From Halobaculum sp. CBA1158 (lineage in GTDB: Archaea; Halobacteriota; Halobacteria; Halobacteriales; Haloferacaceae), in contig NZ_CP090371.1 of assembly GCF_021431925.1 (NCBI RefSeq), positions 1,240,001 to 1,304,000 of the forward strand: a stretch of 64,000 bases of DNA, written 5' to 3'. The position numbers were made by a program, and so were the translations under genes. Positions 52,090 through 61,143 of this stretch are shown here, piece after piece; the first letter of the stretch is position 1; each line of letters begins with the position of its first letter. A model generated the notes under the pieces. That model was given only the letters and a program-made list of their open reading frames with translations, was not told the origin of the DNA and made no database searches.

Positions 52090-53058
52090 TTCTAGAGTAT
52101 TTCGGTCGCGAACGTATCGATAGGAGGCGAAGACGACAGTCCCCAGAACGGCCCCGTACCAGAGTGTGCCCACCCGGATCACTAACGTTGAGCTGACGGC
52201 AATCGCCCGCGAATATTCAAAAAAGACCAGCATACCGACCATACTGGCTTCAGCAGCTCCCAGACCACCAGGTAACAGACTCGCAGCCCCGACAACCGAA
52301 CCTAATCCCAACACAAATAGTGCTAGTAGTATCGACGCGTCCGTAGCGAAGCCATTCAACACAATCCAGAGTGCGACGCCCTCCATTCCCCATGCAACAA
52401 GACTGATCACCATCGCCACGCCTAGCTGCTTTGGTCGAAAGAGTGCGTATGTGCTATCATAGAATTCTCTGATCTCATCAGCATACGAACCGATCAGAGG
52501 GATCGTTTCGCATAGAGTTAGAATTCGTAGACAAAGCGATCGCCACTGGAGGAGTGCAACGCCGCCTACAAATAGCACGGTAACACCGATCAGCGTCGTT
52601 GACGATTGTCTATACAGCACGACTCCGAGAAACGCAAACGCTGCCAACGCCAACAGATCAGTCACACGTTCTGCACCGACAACAGGCGCCGTTTGATTCA
52701 CCGGGATGCCCTGTTCGTCTCGGAGAAACCAGGCCTTCCAAACTTCACCAGCCTTTCCCGGAGTTATCACCATCATCAACCCGCTCACGAAGATCAGGAG
52801 ACTGGTCTTGAGCGGAACGTCAATCCGGAGTGTACGGAGGTAATATTCCCACTTGAGAAAGCGGATACCGTAACTCAAAGTAACGAGACCAAACACAGCC
52901 CCAATCCGCCACAATTCGAGTGACCCGAGTGCATCAACAACTGCAGGGGCATCCCCGAACAGGAAGAGGCCAAAAAAGACGGCAACTGTCAAGAGAGCGG
53001 TTACCCAGAGACCATGTGTCCGGATCGCATCCTGGATTCGATATAGATACCCGCTCAT
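52081..53058 (-). CDS. MprF-N-terminal/UPF0104-like flippase-domain membrane protein
   Basis: 325 residues, eight or more helices. The LPG-synthase transmembrane signature is clear: YGIRFLKWEYYLRTLRIDVP (R-x-x-x-W-x-x-x-L), LIFVSGLMMVITPGKAGEVW (the T-P-G-K-x-G-E motif) and GSVVGAASLLPGGLGAAEAS (P-G-G-L-G-x-x-E). MprF members flip lipids; in archaea this family is common in glycan clusters and may move a lipid-linked sugar. It overlaps the PHP gene by 4 bases, so it is in one operon with PHP and UbiA. Confidence 0.86.
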   Translation of the reverse strand: MSGYLYRIQDAIRTHGLWVTALLTVAVFFGLFLFGDAPAVVDALGSLELWRIGAVFGLVTLSYGIRFLKWEYYLRTLRIDVPLKTSLLIFVSGLMMVITPGKAGEVWKAWFLRDEQGIPVNQTAPVVGAERVTDLLALAAFAFLGVVLYRQSSTTLIGVTVLFVGGVALLQWRSLCLRILTLCETIPLIGSYADEIREFYDSTYALFRPKQLGVAMVISLVAWGMEGVALWIVLNGFATDASILLALFVLGLGSVVGAASLLPGGLGAAEASMVGMLVFFEYSRAIAVSSTLVIRVGTLWYGAVLGTVVFASYRYVRDRNTLESS

Positions 53059-53693
53059 AAGTTCAGATAAGAGAGTGCATCGTTGAGCTTCGTTGCAACG
53101 TGCCCGGAGAAATAGCCACCGCGACCACCAGTTTCCGTCGCCCCCTCACGAATTGCATTGAGGATTGGTTCTTCACACATCGTATAAGCCCGTCCCACTT
53201 CCATTGGGAAGTGAGCGTCACTTCCGCCCGTGATAGTGAGGCTATGTTTTTCTGCGAACGAGCGTGCGTTTTGGTTATACTGAGGAATAAGACAACGCGA
53301 GTTTAGCACTTCGACGCCGTCAATCACACTAGCAATCTCAGCCAGATTATCGCTGTAGTATTCCCGAAGCTTGTCAAATGGATGTGATAGAATAGCGAGC
53401 CCATCTTGATCATGTATCGCATCAATAACTGTTAGCGGGTCGTCCTGTGGTGGCGCCTTATTGACATTAAGCGCAAGCAGATGGCCCTGTGTCGTTGTTA
53501 CTTCAACGCCAGGGATGACAGTCAGGTCCGCAGGTGCAAGCGTACTCACCGCATCAAAGTCTTCAAGCGTATCGTGGTTCGTGATTGCAATCCCGTCCAA
53601 TCCGGCTTCCAACGCTGCTTCAACCACATCTTCGGGGCTTGCTCGTGAACAAGGTGATGCATCCATATGCACCTGCAAATCATACTTTTTCAT
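53055..53693 (-). CDS. PHP-domain metal-dependent phosphoesterase
   Basis: 212 residues. PHP motifs in order: MKKYDLQVHMDASPCS with H9 and D11, AITNHDTLEDF, VIPGVEVTTTQGHLLAL, ILSHPFDKL and GGSDAHFP. These supply metal ligands; small PHP proteins act as phosphatases or phosphodiesterases. It overlaps the UbiA gene and the MprF-like gene by 4 bases each. In a pathway making a lipid-phosphate ribose, a phosphatase is needed after the UbiA step, and PHP is the obvious candidate; that is inferred from context only. Confidence 0.85.
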   Translation of the reverse strand: MKKYDLQVHMDASPCSRASPEDVVEAALEAGLDGIAITNHDTLEDFDAVSTLAPADLTVIPGVEVTTTQGHLLALNVNKAPPQDDPLTVIDAIHDQDGLAILSHPFDKLREYYSDNLAEIASVIDGVEVLNSRCLIPQYNQNARSFAEKHSLTITGGSDAHFPMEVGRAYTMCEEPILNAIREGATETGGRGGYFSGHVATKLNDALSYLNL

Positions 53694-54601
53694 CGAACTA
53701 CCTCAATTGCAAGTTCGGGGACGTTGTAGAGGACAGCAATCGCTACGAGACCCCACATAATCAGGTTCGCGATCGAAGGGCGATCTGTGAGGAGATATTC
53801 TGGTTGTCCAGCCACGTCGGTTGTATGAACGAGATGATGGTAGCGGAACACGCCGAAAAAAGCAAACGGGAGTGTCACCATCATCGTTGGATCGGTGCGG
53901 GAGAACGTGTACAGCGAGTATGCCATCAGCAAGGTTGCCATCGTCATCACGAGCAATTGATCGAGGTTCCCTTTGGAGTACTCTCCAAGCACCTCTCGAC
54001 TATCGCGTGGATTTGATGTGATCTCGAGTTCGTTACGTCGTTTCCCGAGCGCGAGCACCAGCGCAAGGAGAAAGGTGCTGACGATAAGCCACGGACTCAG
54101 GAACACGTCAATAGCGATGACGCCAGCAATCGCACGGAGTACGAATCCCACCGCAACGAGCAACACGTCAACGAATACAAGTTGTTTTAAATAGAGTGAG
54201 TAAAGGGCATTCTGGGCGAGGTATACAAGTAATACAACTAGAAAGAACGGTCCGAGGCTGTACGCAGCTACCAATCCGACGAGTGTGAGAGAGCCGCCAA
54301 AGACAATCGCAACCGGGACAGGCACCTGTCCACTAGCGATGGGACGATGCTGTTTTTCAGGATGATTGCGATCCTCTTCTAAGTCGTTAATGTCGTTAAA
54401 GATGTAGGTCGCCCCAGCAACAGCGGTGAATGACACGACACCAATGAGTAGGCTGATCCACGCTTCAGCATTAAGAAGGTTCCTTGAGAAGATGATGCCT
54501 AGAAGCATCACGCCCTGTTTGTACCACTGCCACGGACGAATTTCTCGAACTAGCCCGGTAACCGTAGTAACTGGATTACTCGTGTGCGACGATTCAGCCA
54601 T
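53690..54601 (-). CDS. UbiA-family transferase like decaprenyl-phosphate phosphoribosyltransferase
   Basis: 303 residues, about nine helices. The first Asp-rich motif is N69-D70-I-N-D73-L-E-E-D77-R-N-H-P with ASG after, and R22-P-W-Q-W-Y-K precedes it, as in decaprenyl-phosphate phosphoribosyltransferase (Mycobacterium Rv3806c type). The second half has YSLYLKQLVFVDVLLVAVGF then VLRAIAG and ALGKRRNELEI, again like that subgroup and unlike quinone or archaeol UbiA enzymes. It would attach phosphoribose from PRPP to a polyprenyl phosphate. Four-base overlap with the PHP gene. Confidence 0.82.
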   Translation of the reverse strand: MAESSHTSNPVTTVTGLVREIRPWQWYKQGVMLLGIIFSRNLLNAEAWISLLIGVVSFTAVAGATYIFNDINDLEEDRNHPEKQHRPIASGQVPVPVAIVFGGSLTLVGLVAAYSLGPFFLVVLLVYLAQNALYSLYLKQLVFVDVLLVAVGFVLRAIAGVIAIDVFLSPWLIVSTFLLALVLALGKRRNELEITSNPRDSREVLGEYSKGNLDQLLVMTMATLLMAYSLYTFSRTDPTMMVTLPFAFFGVFRYHHLVHTTDVAGQPEYLLTDRPSIANLIMWGLVAIAVLYNVPELAIEVVR

Positions 54602-54661
54602 TCAGTAATCTAAATCAGCGGAGAAAAGGATGATAAAGGTAGCGTTGCTGTCTGATAGCCC

Positions 54662-55083
54662 CTACGTACTTTTTTCGAAGTATCCGTCTCTAGTCCGGGG
54701 ATCTGAATATAAATCAGCAAGTACGTGTGTATAAACCGTGACTGCTGTTACAAACGCCCAGTACGGGCTGGCCGTCCAGAGTCCGGTATGAGAACGCCAC
54801 CGATAAGCAAATGACTCAACAATCGCTGATCACGCCAGATGTCGCCGCTGTCGAATATGGAGGATTGATCGAGGAATATCTGAGCTGGGTTTCGGAGACA
54901 GCGACGAGCGTTCGTCCAGTCTCCGCGATTGATCCGCCCGATAACGAAATGATCGAGATCGATCCCGACACCCAATAGGAGCACGTATCCCCAGAGACTC
55001 GCAGATGCGGGTACACCTGAGGCCCCAACAGCAAGCGGGATTCCGATTGCGGCGGAGAGGAGTGCGTGAGCTCGGGAATACAT
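54662..55083 (-). pseudogene. DUF457-like membrane metal-dependent hydrolase, frameshifted
   Basis: The start MYSRAHALLSAAIGIPLAVG and GVGIDLDHFVIGRINRGDWT with RRCLRNPAQIFLDQSSIFDS match a small haloarchaeal family of membrane proteins with a His/Asp cluster. The frame runs on as IPDSGRPARTGRL and stops at 54748, but in the neighbouring frame LWTASPYWAFVTAVTVYTHV and ADLYSDPRTRDGYF continue to a stop at 54662. One missing base near 54785-54800 restores a 140-residue protein. It lies upstream of the UbiA gene on the same strand. Confidence 0.7.
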
Positions 55084-55271
55084 CTACAGATGAATTTCGC
55101 CGGTGAAAGGGTAATTCTGCTGGTTATATCCCTACAATATCTGTTCAGTTGGGATTGTCGAGAAGGTCACTGCATAATAAATAATATTCCTGGTTCGAAG
55201 ACGGTTCGTTCACAGCGACAAAATAGACAGAACAGAAAGCATAATGGGATCACGCTAAGTCGTTCGACACG

Positions 55272-56363
55272 ATGAGTACGATAGAAGAGGAAACATCTCA
55301 CGATAACCAATACGACTCCGTGGTTGTCACCGGGGGAACTGGCTTTCTTGGCCTCCATACGTGCCAGCATTTGGATGAACAGGGCTGGGACGTAACTGCA
55401 CTCGATCTGAAGCCGTTCAACGAAGAGGACGATACAGAGGATATTGACTTCATAGAAGCAGACGTCCGCGACGAGGATGCCGTATTGGATGCGTTTGAAG
55501 AAGCTGATGCCGGCGTAGTTGTCCATAGTGCGGCAGCACTTCCTCTCTGGGACGATGACGAAATTTGGGAGGTGACGGTAGACGGCACGCGTTCTGTGCT
55601 CTGGGCAGCAAGTGAACTCGACATCGATCGAGTCGTCTACATTTCCTCAACAGCAGTCTATGGAACCCACGAAACGCACCCAATTACGGAAGAGTCACCG
55701 CTTGATGGTGTCGGACCATACGGCAACGCCAAAATAGAGGCCGAAAAAGTCTGTAAGGATTTCCGTCGGATGGGGATGTGTGTCCCAATTATTCGGCCGA
55801 AAACGTTCATCGGTCCGCAACGGCTCGGAGTCTTCCAGGTTCTGTTTGATTGGGTTGAGGACGGTGCAAATGTTCCACTCGTAGGGTGGGGTAACAATCA
55901 ATACCAACTCCTGCACGTGGACGATCTCGTGCGAGCAATTAAGTTGATGTTCACGTTGGAGGAGCAGGATGTGAATGACACATTCAACGTGGGTACGACT
56001 GAGTACGGCACTATGAAAGAGGACTTCCAAGCATTGCTTGACGAAGCCGGTACTGGGAAGCGTGTGATCGGGACGCCTGCCCCTCTTACTGTGTTTGCGC
56101 TCCGCGTGTTGAACGCACTCAATCTCTCACCGCTGTATCCATGGGTATACGAGACTGCTCACGAGGATTCATATGTGTCTGTAGAGAAGTTGTGCGATCT
56201 TGGTTGGGAACCCGAATACTCGAATAAGGAGGCTCTAGTTGATACTTATCACTGGTATCTAGAAAACTACGAAGAAAATACTGACAATACTGGGAAGGAC
56301 CATCGGGTAGCGTGGGATCAGGGCGCTTTACGATTTGTCAAACGTGTGTTTCAGAGTGTGTAA
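55272..56363 (+). CDS. NAD-dependent sugar epimerase/dehydratase (extended SDR)
   Basis: 363 residues. Rossmann motif GGTGFLG at 21-27 and catalytic Y150-x3-K154 (YGNAK) with Ser/Thr in YISSTAVYG upstream. The FEEADAGVVVHSAAALPLWD segment and VPLVGWGNNQYQLLHVDDLV are typical of nucleotide-sugar or related epimerases. In DPA synthesis an SDR (DprE2) works with an FAD enzyme (DprE1); no DprE1 is in this window, so a nucleotide-sugar substrate remains equally possible. It stands next to a GT-C gene on the same strand, 22 bases apart. Confidence 0.86.
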   Translation: MSTIEEETSHDNQYDSVVVTGGTGFLGLHTCQHLDEQGWDVTALDLKPFNEEDDTEDIDFIEADVRDEDAVLDAFEEADAGVVVHSAAALPLWDDDEIWEVTVDGTRSVLWAASELDIDRVVYISSTAVYGTHETHPITEESPLDGVGPYGNAKIEAEKVCKDFRRMGMCVPIIRPKTFIGPQRLGVFQVLFDWVEDGANVPLVGWGNNQYQLLHVDDLVRAIKLMFTLEEQDVNDTFNVGTTEYGTMKEDFQALLDEAGTGKRVIGTPAPLTVFALRVLNALNLSPLYPWVYETAHEDSYVSVEKLCDLGWEPEYSNKEALVDTYHWYLENYEENTDNTGKDHRVAWDQGALRFVKRVFQSV

Positions 56364-56385
56364 ATAACAGTTTTAGATAGAAGAT

Positions 56386-57828
56386 ATGAATTACAAATTT
56401 GGGCAGATTATTGATTTAATCGAAAGGAGAAATGGAGAGCTGTTGTTGGGAGCGGTTGCACTAGTTGGAGCAACAAATCTGATACTGCTCCTGTATGACA
56501 TCGTATATGCGTTGACTCTGTCACAGTCGATCGATTATGCTGAGGGATTTGTTCTTAATTATGCCCTGAACTGGGACGCTATGTTTCAACCAGTAGAAAC
56601 TGCACCTCATTTGGTTACTAATTACCCTCCGGTTTACCCTGTTATTGTGGGTATTCTTGATATAATTTTCAACAATATTTTCTTTTCATCTAGATTTGTC
56701 TCAGTTATATCTGGATTTTTTGTCGCCGCGTTATCAAGCTTGCTCCTATATCGGGATACCGACGCTCATTCAATTGTGGCACTAACACCCGGGATCATAT
56801 TTCTTTTCAGCCCAATTGTATCACAGCGTATTCTGTTGGCACGAGTAGATATTCTTGGAATGACATTCTCAATCGCAGCAATTTATTGGTTTATGACACG
56901 TAGCGGCCGGATTCAGTTGGTCGGAAGCGGACTTCTCTGTCTTCTTGCGTTGTATACTAAGCAGTCCTTATTTGTGGCGCCAGCAGCAATCGTGTTAACA
57001 CTTATAATTCGGCAAGAGTTCCGACGAGCAACAGCATTCAGTATAGGGCTCGGTGGTGTCGGACTCGGTCTACTTGGCGTTTTGACTTTTTTGACCGGAG
57101 GGGAGGCATGGCTACATTTGGTGACATACAATCAAAATACCTACTCTCTCTTTCCGGTTATAAGAAAATTATATTCTATTGGACAGGTTCATTTGATTGT
57201 CTTCGCATTTGCAGGCACAGCAATTTTGACAATGTGGCGGGCGCTGCCGACCGTTATGGTAGCTTACTTTATTGTCGGTAGTATCCGAATTCTTCTTGGG
57301 GGTAAGGTTGGGTCGGGACCGACACCCTATCTGAGTATGATTCTCGGTGCGGGAATTCTTGCTGGATACTTTATTACCTATTGGAATAAGGAACTACAGA
57401 TAGGAAGTATTCGTAATAAGGTAAACGGTAGAACTGCACTAGTAGTCTTTCTAGTCATATTACAACTCGGGGCATTCCTATCCCCACCAGTTTCACCATA
57501 TGGAGACGCTGAGCAGGCTGACCTAATGATAGAAGATGGTTCAAAGGTGCTATCGGAGGATGCTGGATTGCTTATTGGGTCTAATAGTGCTATTAATTAT
57601 CAGCCATTTATTATGCGGCAGTTAATGCGGCAAGAAATAGTCACCACAGACCCCATAATCAACGATCTTGACTCGGGAGAATATGACTATGTTGTATTAT
57701 TATTTAATGTGTCACATAAATCAGAGTGGCACACAAGCCGATGGACTCCGGAACAGATCAATGCCATTCGTGATAATTATAAATTATATGCTCAACCAGA
57801 TGGGTATTGGATCTATAAACCAAAATAA
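56386..57828 (+). CDS. GT-C-type polytopic membrane glycosyltransferase
   Basis: 480 residues, about 10-11 helices. The first outer loop has IDYAEGFVLNYALNWDAMFQ followed by HLVTNYPPVYPVIVG, the GT39/GT87-like pattern of an acidic pair (D-x-x-E) then Y-P-P. The C-terminal soluble part (about 370-480) includes DAGLLIGSNSAINYQPFIMR and DYVVLLFN. It probably uses a polyprenyl-phosphate sugar outside the cell. The gene is the most AT-rich long gene of the window. It follows the epimerase gene and may be cotranscribed. A true acceptor is unknown. Confidence 0.75.
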   Translation: MNYKFGQIIDLIERRNGELLLGAVALVGATNLILLLYDIVYALTLSQSIDYAEGFVLNYALNWDAMFQPVETAPHLVTNYPPVYPVIVGILDIIFNNIFFSSRFVSVISGFFVAALSSLLLYRDTDAHSIVALTPGIIFLFSPIVSQRILLARVDILGMTFSIAAIYWFMTRSGRIQLVGSGLLCLLALYTKQSLFVAPAAIVLTLIIRQEFRRATAFSIGLGGVGLGLLGVLTFLTGGEAWLHLVTYNQNTYSLFPVIRKLYSIGQVHLIVFAFAGTAILTMWRALPTVMVAYFIVGSIRILLGGKVGSGPTPYLSMILGAGILAGYFITYWNKELQIGSIRNKVNGRTALVVFLVILQLGAFLSPPVSPYGDAEQADLMIEDGSKVLSEDAGLLIGSNSAINYQPFIMRQLMRQEIVTTDPIINDLDSGEYDYVVLLFNVSHKSEWHTSRWTPEQINAIRDNYKLYAQPDGYWIYKPK

Positions 57829-57901
57829 AGAATTTGTGTTCCCACAAGGGACTCATATCAAGAACGGCTCATACTAATTTAATTGTTAATAATTTATATA
57901 A

Positions 57902-58695
57902 TTACTTATTATAGAGATGGTTAATTTCAGTCTCAGAAATACACCGTTCATAGATGCGCAGATCGTCCATATCACCCTCCTAATGATCCTCTGCTGAATG
58001 GCGTGCCCCAATTTTGAAAAATCAGCCGCGTCATTAACAACAATGGCAGAGGTGGATCCTACGGCCGATCCATTGTGAAACAGTTGTATAGTAGATCCAT
58101 CAAAAGTTCCGACAAGGTGTCACCATACATTTTCAGTTAAGTCCGAATAGGTTACTTCAACGAAATTGTCGGACCCATCATTTACACCGAAATCCAATTG
58201 CCCTGTTGAGCTATTATCCTGCTCAAACCGGAATACAGTATTAGAGTCGTTCCCTGATTCATAAGATAGCACATGATTGGCATTCCCCTGAAAAACTGGT
58301 CTAATCCAGACTACGACCGAAAAACCGTTCGAAAATCCTGAACCAAGACTCGGCGCTTCAAGATAGTCGCCGCTTCCATCGAACCTGTAAGCCTCACCCG
58401 TATGGTAAGTTTGGTTCGCTCCAGAAACTCCAGTAGTCGCTCCATAGATTGAAGCATCGCGATCATTCCAGACATCGTTGGCCAGAGAATCGGCCGTGTC
58501 TGCGTTATTTAAGATCCAATGAGCAATTCCGCTACTAGGTTTATAGTATCCAGCTTGGATACCGCGCTGATCTGTCACGGGACCACGGCCACGAATCTCA
58601 AACCCTCGGAGTTGGGCGACCAGCGCCTCAATGTATCCGTAGTCCGATCCAAACGGTATCTGACTGTTATATTTGAGCTTGCAGAGGTTGGGAAT
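57902..58695 (-). pseudogene. LamG/concanavalin-like surface protein, remnant
   Basis: The minus strand is open from 58695 and reads YGYIEALVAQLRGFEIRGRG, SSGIAHWILNNADTADSLAN, YRFDGSGDYLEAPSLGSGFS and FSVVVWIRPVFQG up to ENVW, a LamG-type jellyroll. A stop at 58120-58122 interrupts it, but the domain goes on in frame (HLVGTFDGSTIQLFHNGSAV) and, after a frame change, ends MDDLRIYERCISETEINHLY to a stop at 57902. No start codon or signal peptide is present on the left, so the N-terminal part is also lost. Confidence 0.8.
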
Positions 58696-58745
58696 TTATG
58701 CAAATAGCGACGGTCAGGCCATGAATTTAATGCTCACTCGTTGGT

Positions 58746-59143
58746 GGGGGTCGCGAAGTCTCAACCGTCGTTACAAATAACAGAGCAGTATCTGACGATT
58801 CCGTACATACGTTCGAGGGAGGTGCGGAGCAAGTAACGCAGTTGAAAGAGACGATTCGGCTAAATCAGGTTTTCGAGAAGTGTTCCGTACATCATTCTAT
58901 CGTAGGTGAGAACGTGGGAGTGTACAGCGACTCAGCTATCGCCAAAGAAATTTCACCATCAGATATCCTGGAGCATGATATGTTGTTTTTAGATCCAATA
59001 GATCAGAGATGAGAATTTTTCAGAATATGACTATCCCACAGGATACGATGATCGTAGAGACGAATGCCTTTCTCTATTCGCATCAAAAAGTGGTGTTCAA
59101 GCTGCTTGATGAGATGGATATTCTGTTGAGAGGGTGGGCCTGA
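58746..59143 (+). pseudogene. FkbM-family methyltransferase, internal fragment
   Basis: No start codon. One frame reads VHTFEGGAEQVTQLKETIRL, EKCSVHHSIVGENVGVYSDS and ISPSDILEHDMLFLD up to about 59000; another continues RIFQNMTIPQDTMIVETNAF and ends VVFKLLDEMD before a stop at 59141-59143. These are the central and C-terminal blocks of FkbM-type methyltransferases, which often methylate glycans. The AdoMet-binding N-terminus and the D-x-E-G-A-E motif are missing or changed. It abuts the LamG remnant. Confidence 0.75.
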
Positions 59144-59224
59144 TAACGCCGATAGCGGTGTATGTATTCTAACTGCGAGAAAGAATTAACAACTTAGTTG
59201 TAGCTACGGTGGTCGCCTACAGAC

Positions 59225-60241
59225 CTAGTCGTACCGGTCCACGTAGCTCCCCGCGACAGAACGCCACGTCATTCCAGAGGCGAGATCCCTCGCCACCTGC
59301 TTTCGATTTGGAAGTGAGGGATCTTCGACCAGGTCTATCGCCGCCTGCCCGGCCGCACCCTGATCACCGACAACCCGTACTGCTGAACTCTCACGTACGT
59401 GTGGGTAGGTCGCGATCCCACAACTATCGGTGATCACGAGCGCGGAACTCCGTGCGAGAGCTTCAAGAGCGGTCACGGAAAAGAACTCGTGAGTCGAACC
59501 GACGACAGTAACATCAGCTCTACTATAGAGGTTTAGCAACTCTTCCCGTGAGACGTAACCGTGATACGTGATATCGAAATCAAGAACGTCCCGAGCGTAT
59601 GCTTCGTCCTTAACCGATCCCGCGAGATGCACGTCACACCGCGACGTATCGAGCGATCGGAGGACGCCTAATTGCCCTTTTTTCTTTGAGATTCTCCCCG
59701 GCAAGAAGACCGTTGGGCGTTCAGTTTCGATGTCGTCCGCGAGAATTTCCTCGTCGATCCCGAGTGGGATCGTTATCGAGTCTATCCGCCACCAGCGTCT
59801 GAGCATAGTAGCGACCTCTGGGCTCGTAGACACAACAGTAGAGCTCGCAAGCGCGCTTTTTCGGGAGTAGTAGCTCATCACTGCGTCGCCGACCATTTCA
59901 CGGGGAGAATATGTGCCGAGGGGAACCTTGAGAAATGTAAGCGTGCCGTGAACGGTTCGAACGTCAGAACTCTCGAACGTCCCTTTCAGACAGTGAACGA
60001 CATCGACATCGACATCGGACATGACTGCTTCTCCTCGACGGTGAACGTCGAGATAGCCTCGAACGTTACCCGGACGCTCGCCGATGTGGTGGACCGTCGC
60101 TTGTGGGTGTTCTTGCGAGTTTCCGTAGGTGACGAGTACCGGCTCGTGTCCGAGTTTCTGCAATCCGGAGGCCAACCCACTTGTCACTCTTGATGGGCCT
60201 GTTTGCTCCTCATTGAGCGGACCGTAGAGACCGACTCTCAT
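59225..60241 (-). CDS. GT4-type glycosyltransferase
   Basis: 338 residues from the ATG at 60241 (MRVGLYGPLNEEQTGPSRVT); an open extension to 60301 overlaps the previous gene and is not used. The GT-B fold shows an N-terminal domain with GLQKLGHEPVLVTYGN and VDVVHCLKGTF, then the C-terminal donor domain PTVFLPGRISKKKGQLGVLR with ITYHGYVSREELLNLYSRAD and HEFFSVTALEALARSSALVI, the E-x7-E-like motif of GT4 enzymes. Overlaps the phosphatase-like gene by 4 bases. Confidence 0.88.
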   Translation of the reverse strand: MRVGLYGPLNEEQTGPSRVTSGLASGLQKLGHEPVLVTYGNSQEHPQATVHHIGERPGNVRGYLDVHRRGEAVMSDVDVDVVHCLKGTFESSDVRTVHGTLTFLKVPLGTYSPREMVGDAVMSYYSRKSALASSTVVSTSPEVATMLRRWWRIDSITIPLGIDEEILADDIETERPTVFLPGRISKKKGQLGVLRSLDTSRCDVHLAGSVKDEAYARDVLDFDITYHGYVSREELLNLYSRADVTVVGSTHEFFSVTALEALARSSALVITDSCGIATYPHVRESSAVRVVGDQGAAGQAAIDLVEDPSLPNRKQVARDLASGMTWRSVAGSYVDRYD

Positions 60242-61143
60242 CGGTACCCGAGGTCTCGAAGGAGGTCTTCCCGATCGTGTGCCTCCTCTGAGCTTTTCCA
60301 CTCCTTGGGTTCGTGTGAACGATTGTCAGTAGCAGACGTTTTGCACCACGGGACTCGCTTGAGCGCGGGCAACGGGACATGATCGGGATGCCCGTATAAA
60401 CCAAATTCCCCGAGAAGGTTCCCATGGTCGGCGGTGATCAGAACCTCGCCATCAACGTTATCCAAGAGAATCGCAACACTATCGAGAACGTACTCGAGGT
60501 TGGCTCGATAGTTTTGCCAGACGTCATCGTAAGTGACCTCACCAGCCTGTAGCCTGTCCCAGACGTCGCTCCACGGGCTCTGTCCGAAGTCGTGTAACGG
60601 TAGCCCTCGATCCATCGGACTTGGAACGAACGGATAATGTGGCTGCATGTAGTGTAAGATGAGTTTCTCGGGGTCTGCGTTCCGGTACGTATGAATTCCT
60701 CTATCGGTCACAGCATCGGCCGGGATCGTTCGAATCTCCTCGTCGACGGCGTAATCCCAGACTTCGTCGAGGACGAGGAAGTCTCCGCCGTCGAGAAGCA
60801 TCTTCGAGAATGGGTTCGCTGTAACGTATGCCACATCAGAGGTGTCAACATCGTCGAACGTTTTCGGAATCCACTCACCGGAACTGCTCGCGATCGAGTA
60901 GTCTGCAGTATCGTCGACGAACTCGTAGCTCGCTTCGACTTCACGCATCAGATCCCACCTACAGGCATCAAGGATAACGACGACGTCCCACGAGTCATCA
61001 AAGATATTTCTGCCGTAGTTGTACCGTCTTCCGAGAGTACGCCACATTCCGACGTACAACTCGTACATAGAGGGGTGCACACCAGCAAGGCCGTCAGCCG
61101 CGATGCGGTCGCGCGACTCCTCTACCCAGTCGCCGAACGTCAT
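60238..61143 (-). CDS. Alkaline-phosphatase-superfamily protein of a haloarchaeal glycan cluster
   Basis: 301 residues. Metal-site motifs: VVVILDACRWDLMREVEASY (first Asp pair), YMQPHYPFVPSPM, and VLITADHGNLLGEFGLYGHP with PDHVPLP. The nucleophile region is SSSGEWIPKTF, again without the sulfatase C-x-P-x-R. The family is frequent in haloarchaeal N-glycan clusters and may remove or transfer a phosphate or a phospho-group. It overlaps neighbours by 4 bases on both sides, so these are one operon. Confidence 0.8.
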   Translation of the reverse strand: MTFGDWVEESRDRIAADGLAGVHPSMYELYVGMWRTLGRRYNYGRNIFDDSWDVVVILDACRWDLMREVEASYEFVDDTADYSIASSSGEWIPKTFDDVDTSDVAYVTANPFSKMLLDGGDFLVLDEVWDYAVDEEIRTIPADAVTDRGIHTYRNADPEKLILHYMQPHYPFVPSPMDRGLPLHDFGQSPWSDVWDRLQAGEVTYDDVWQNYRANLEYVLDSVAILLDNVDGEVLITADHGNLLGEFGLYGHPDHVPLPALKRVPWCKTSATDNRSHEPKEWKSSEEAHDREDLLRDLGYR

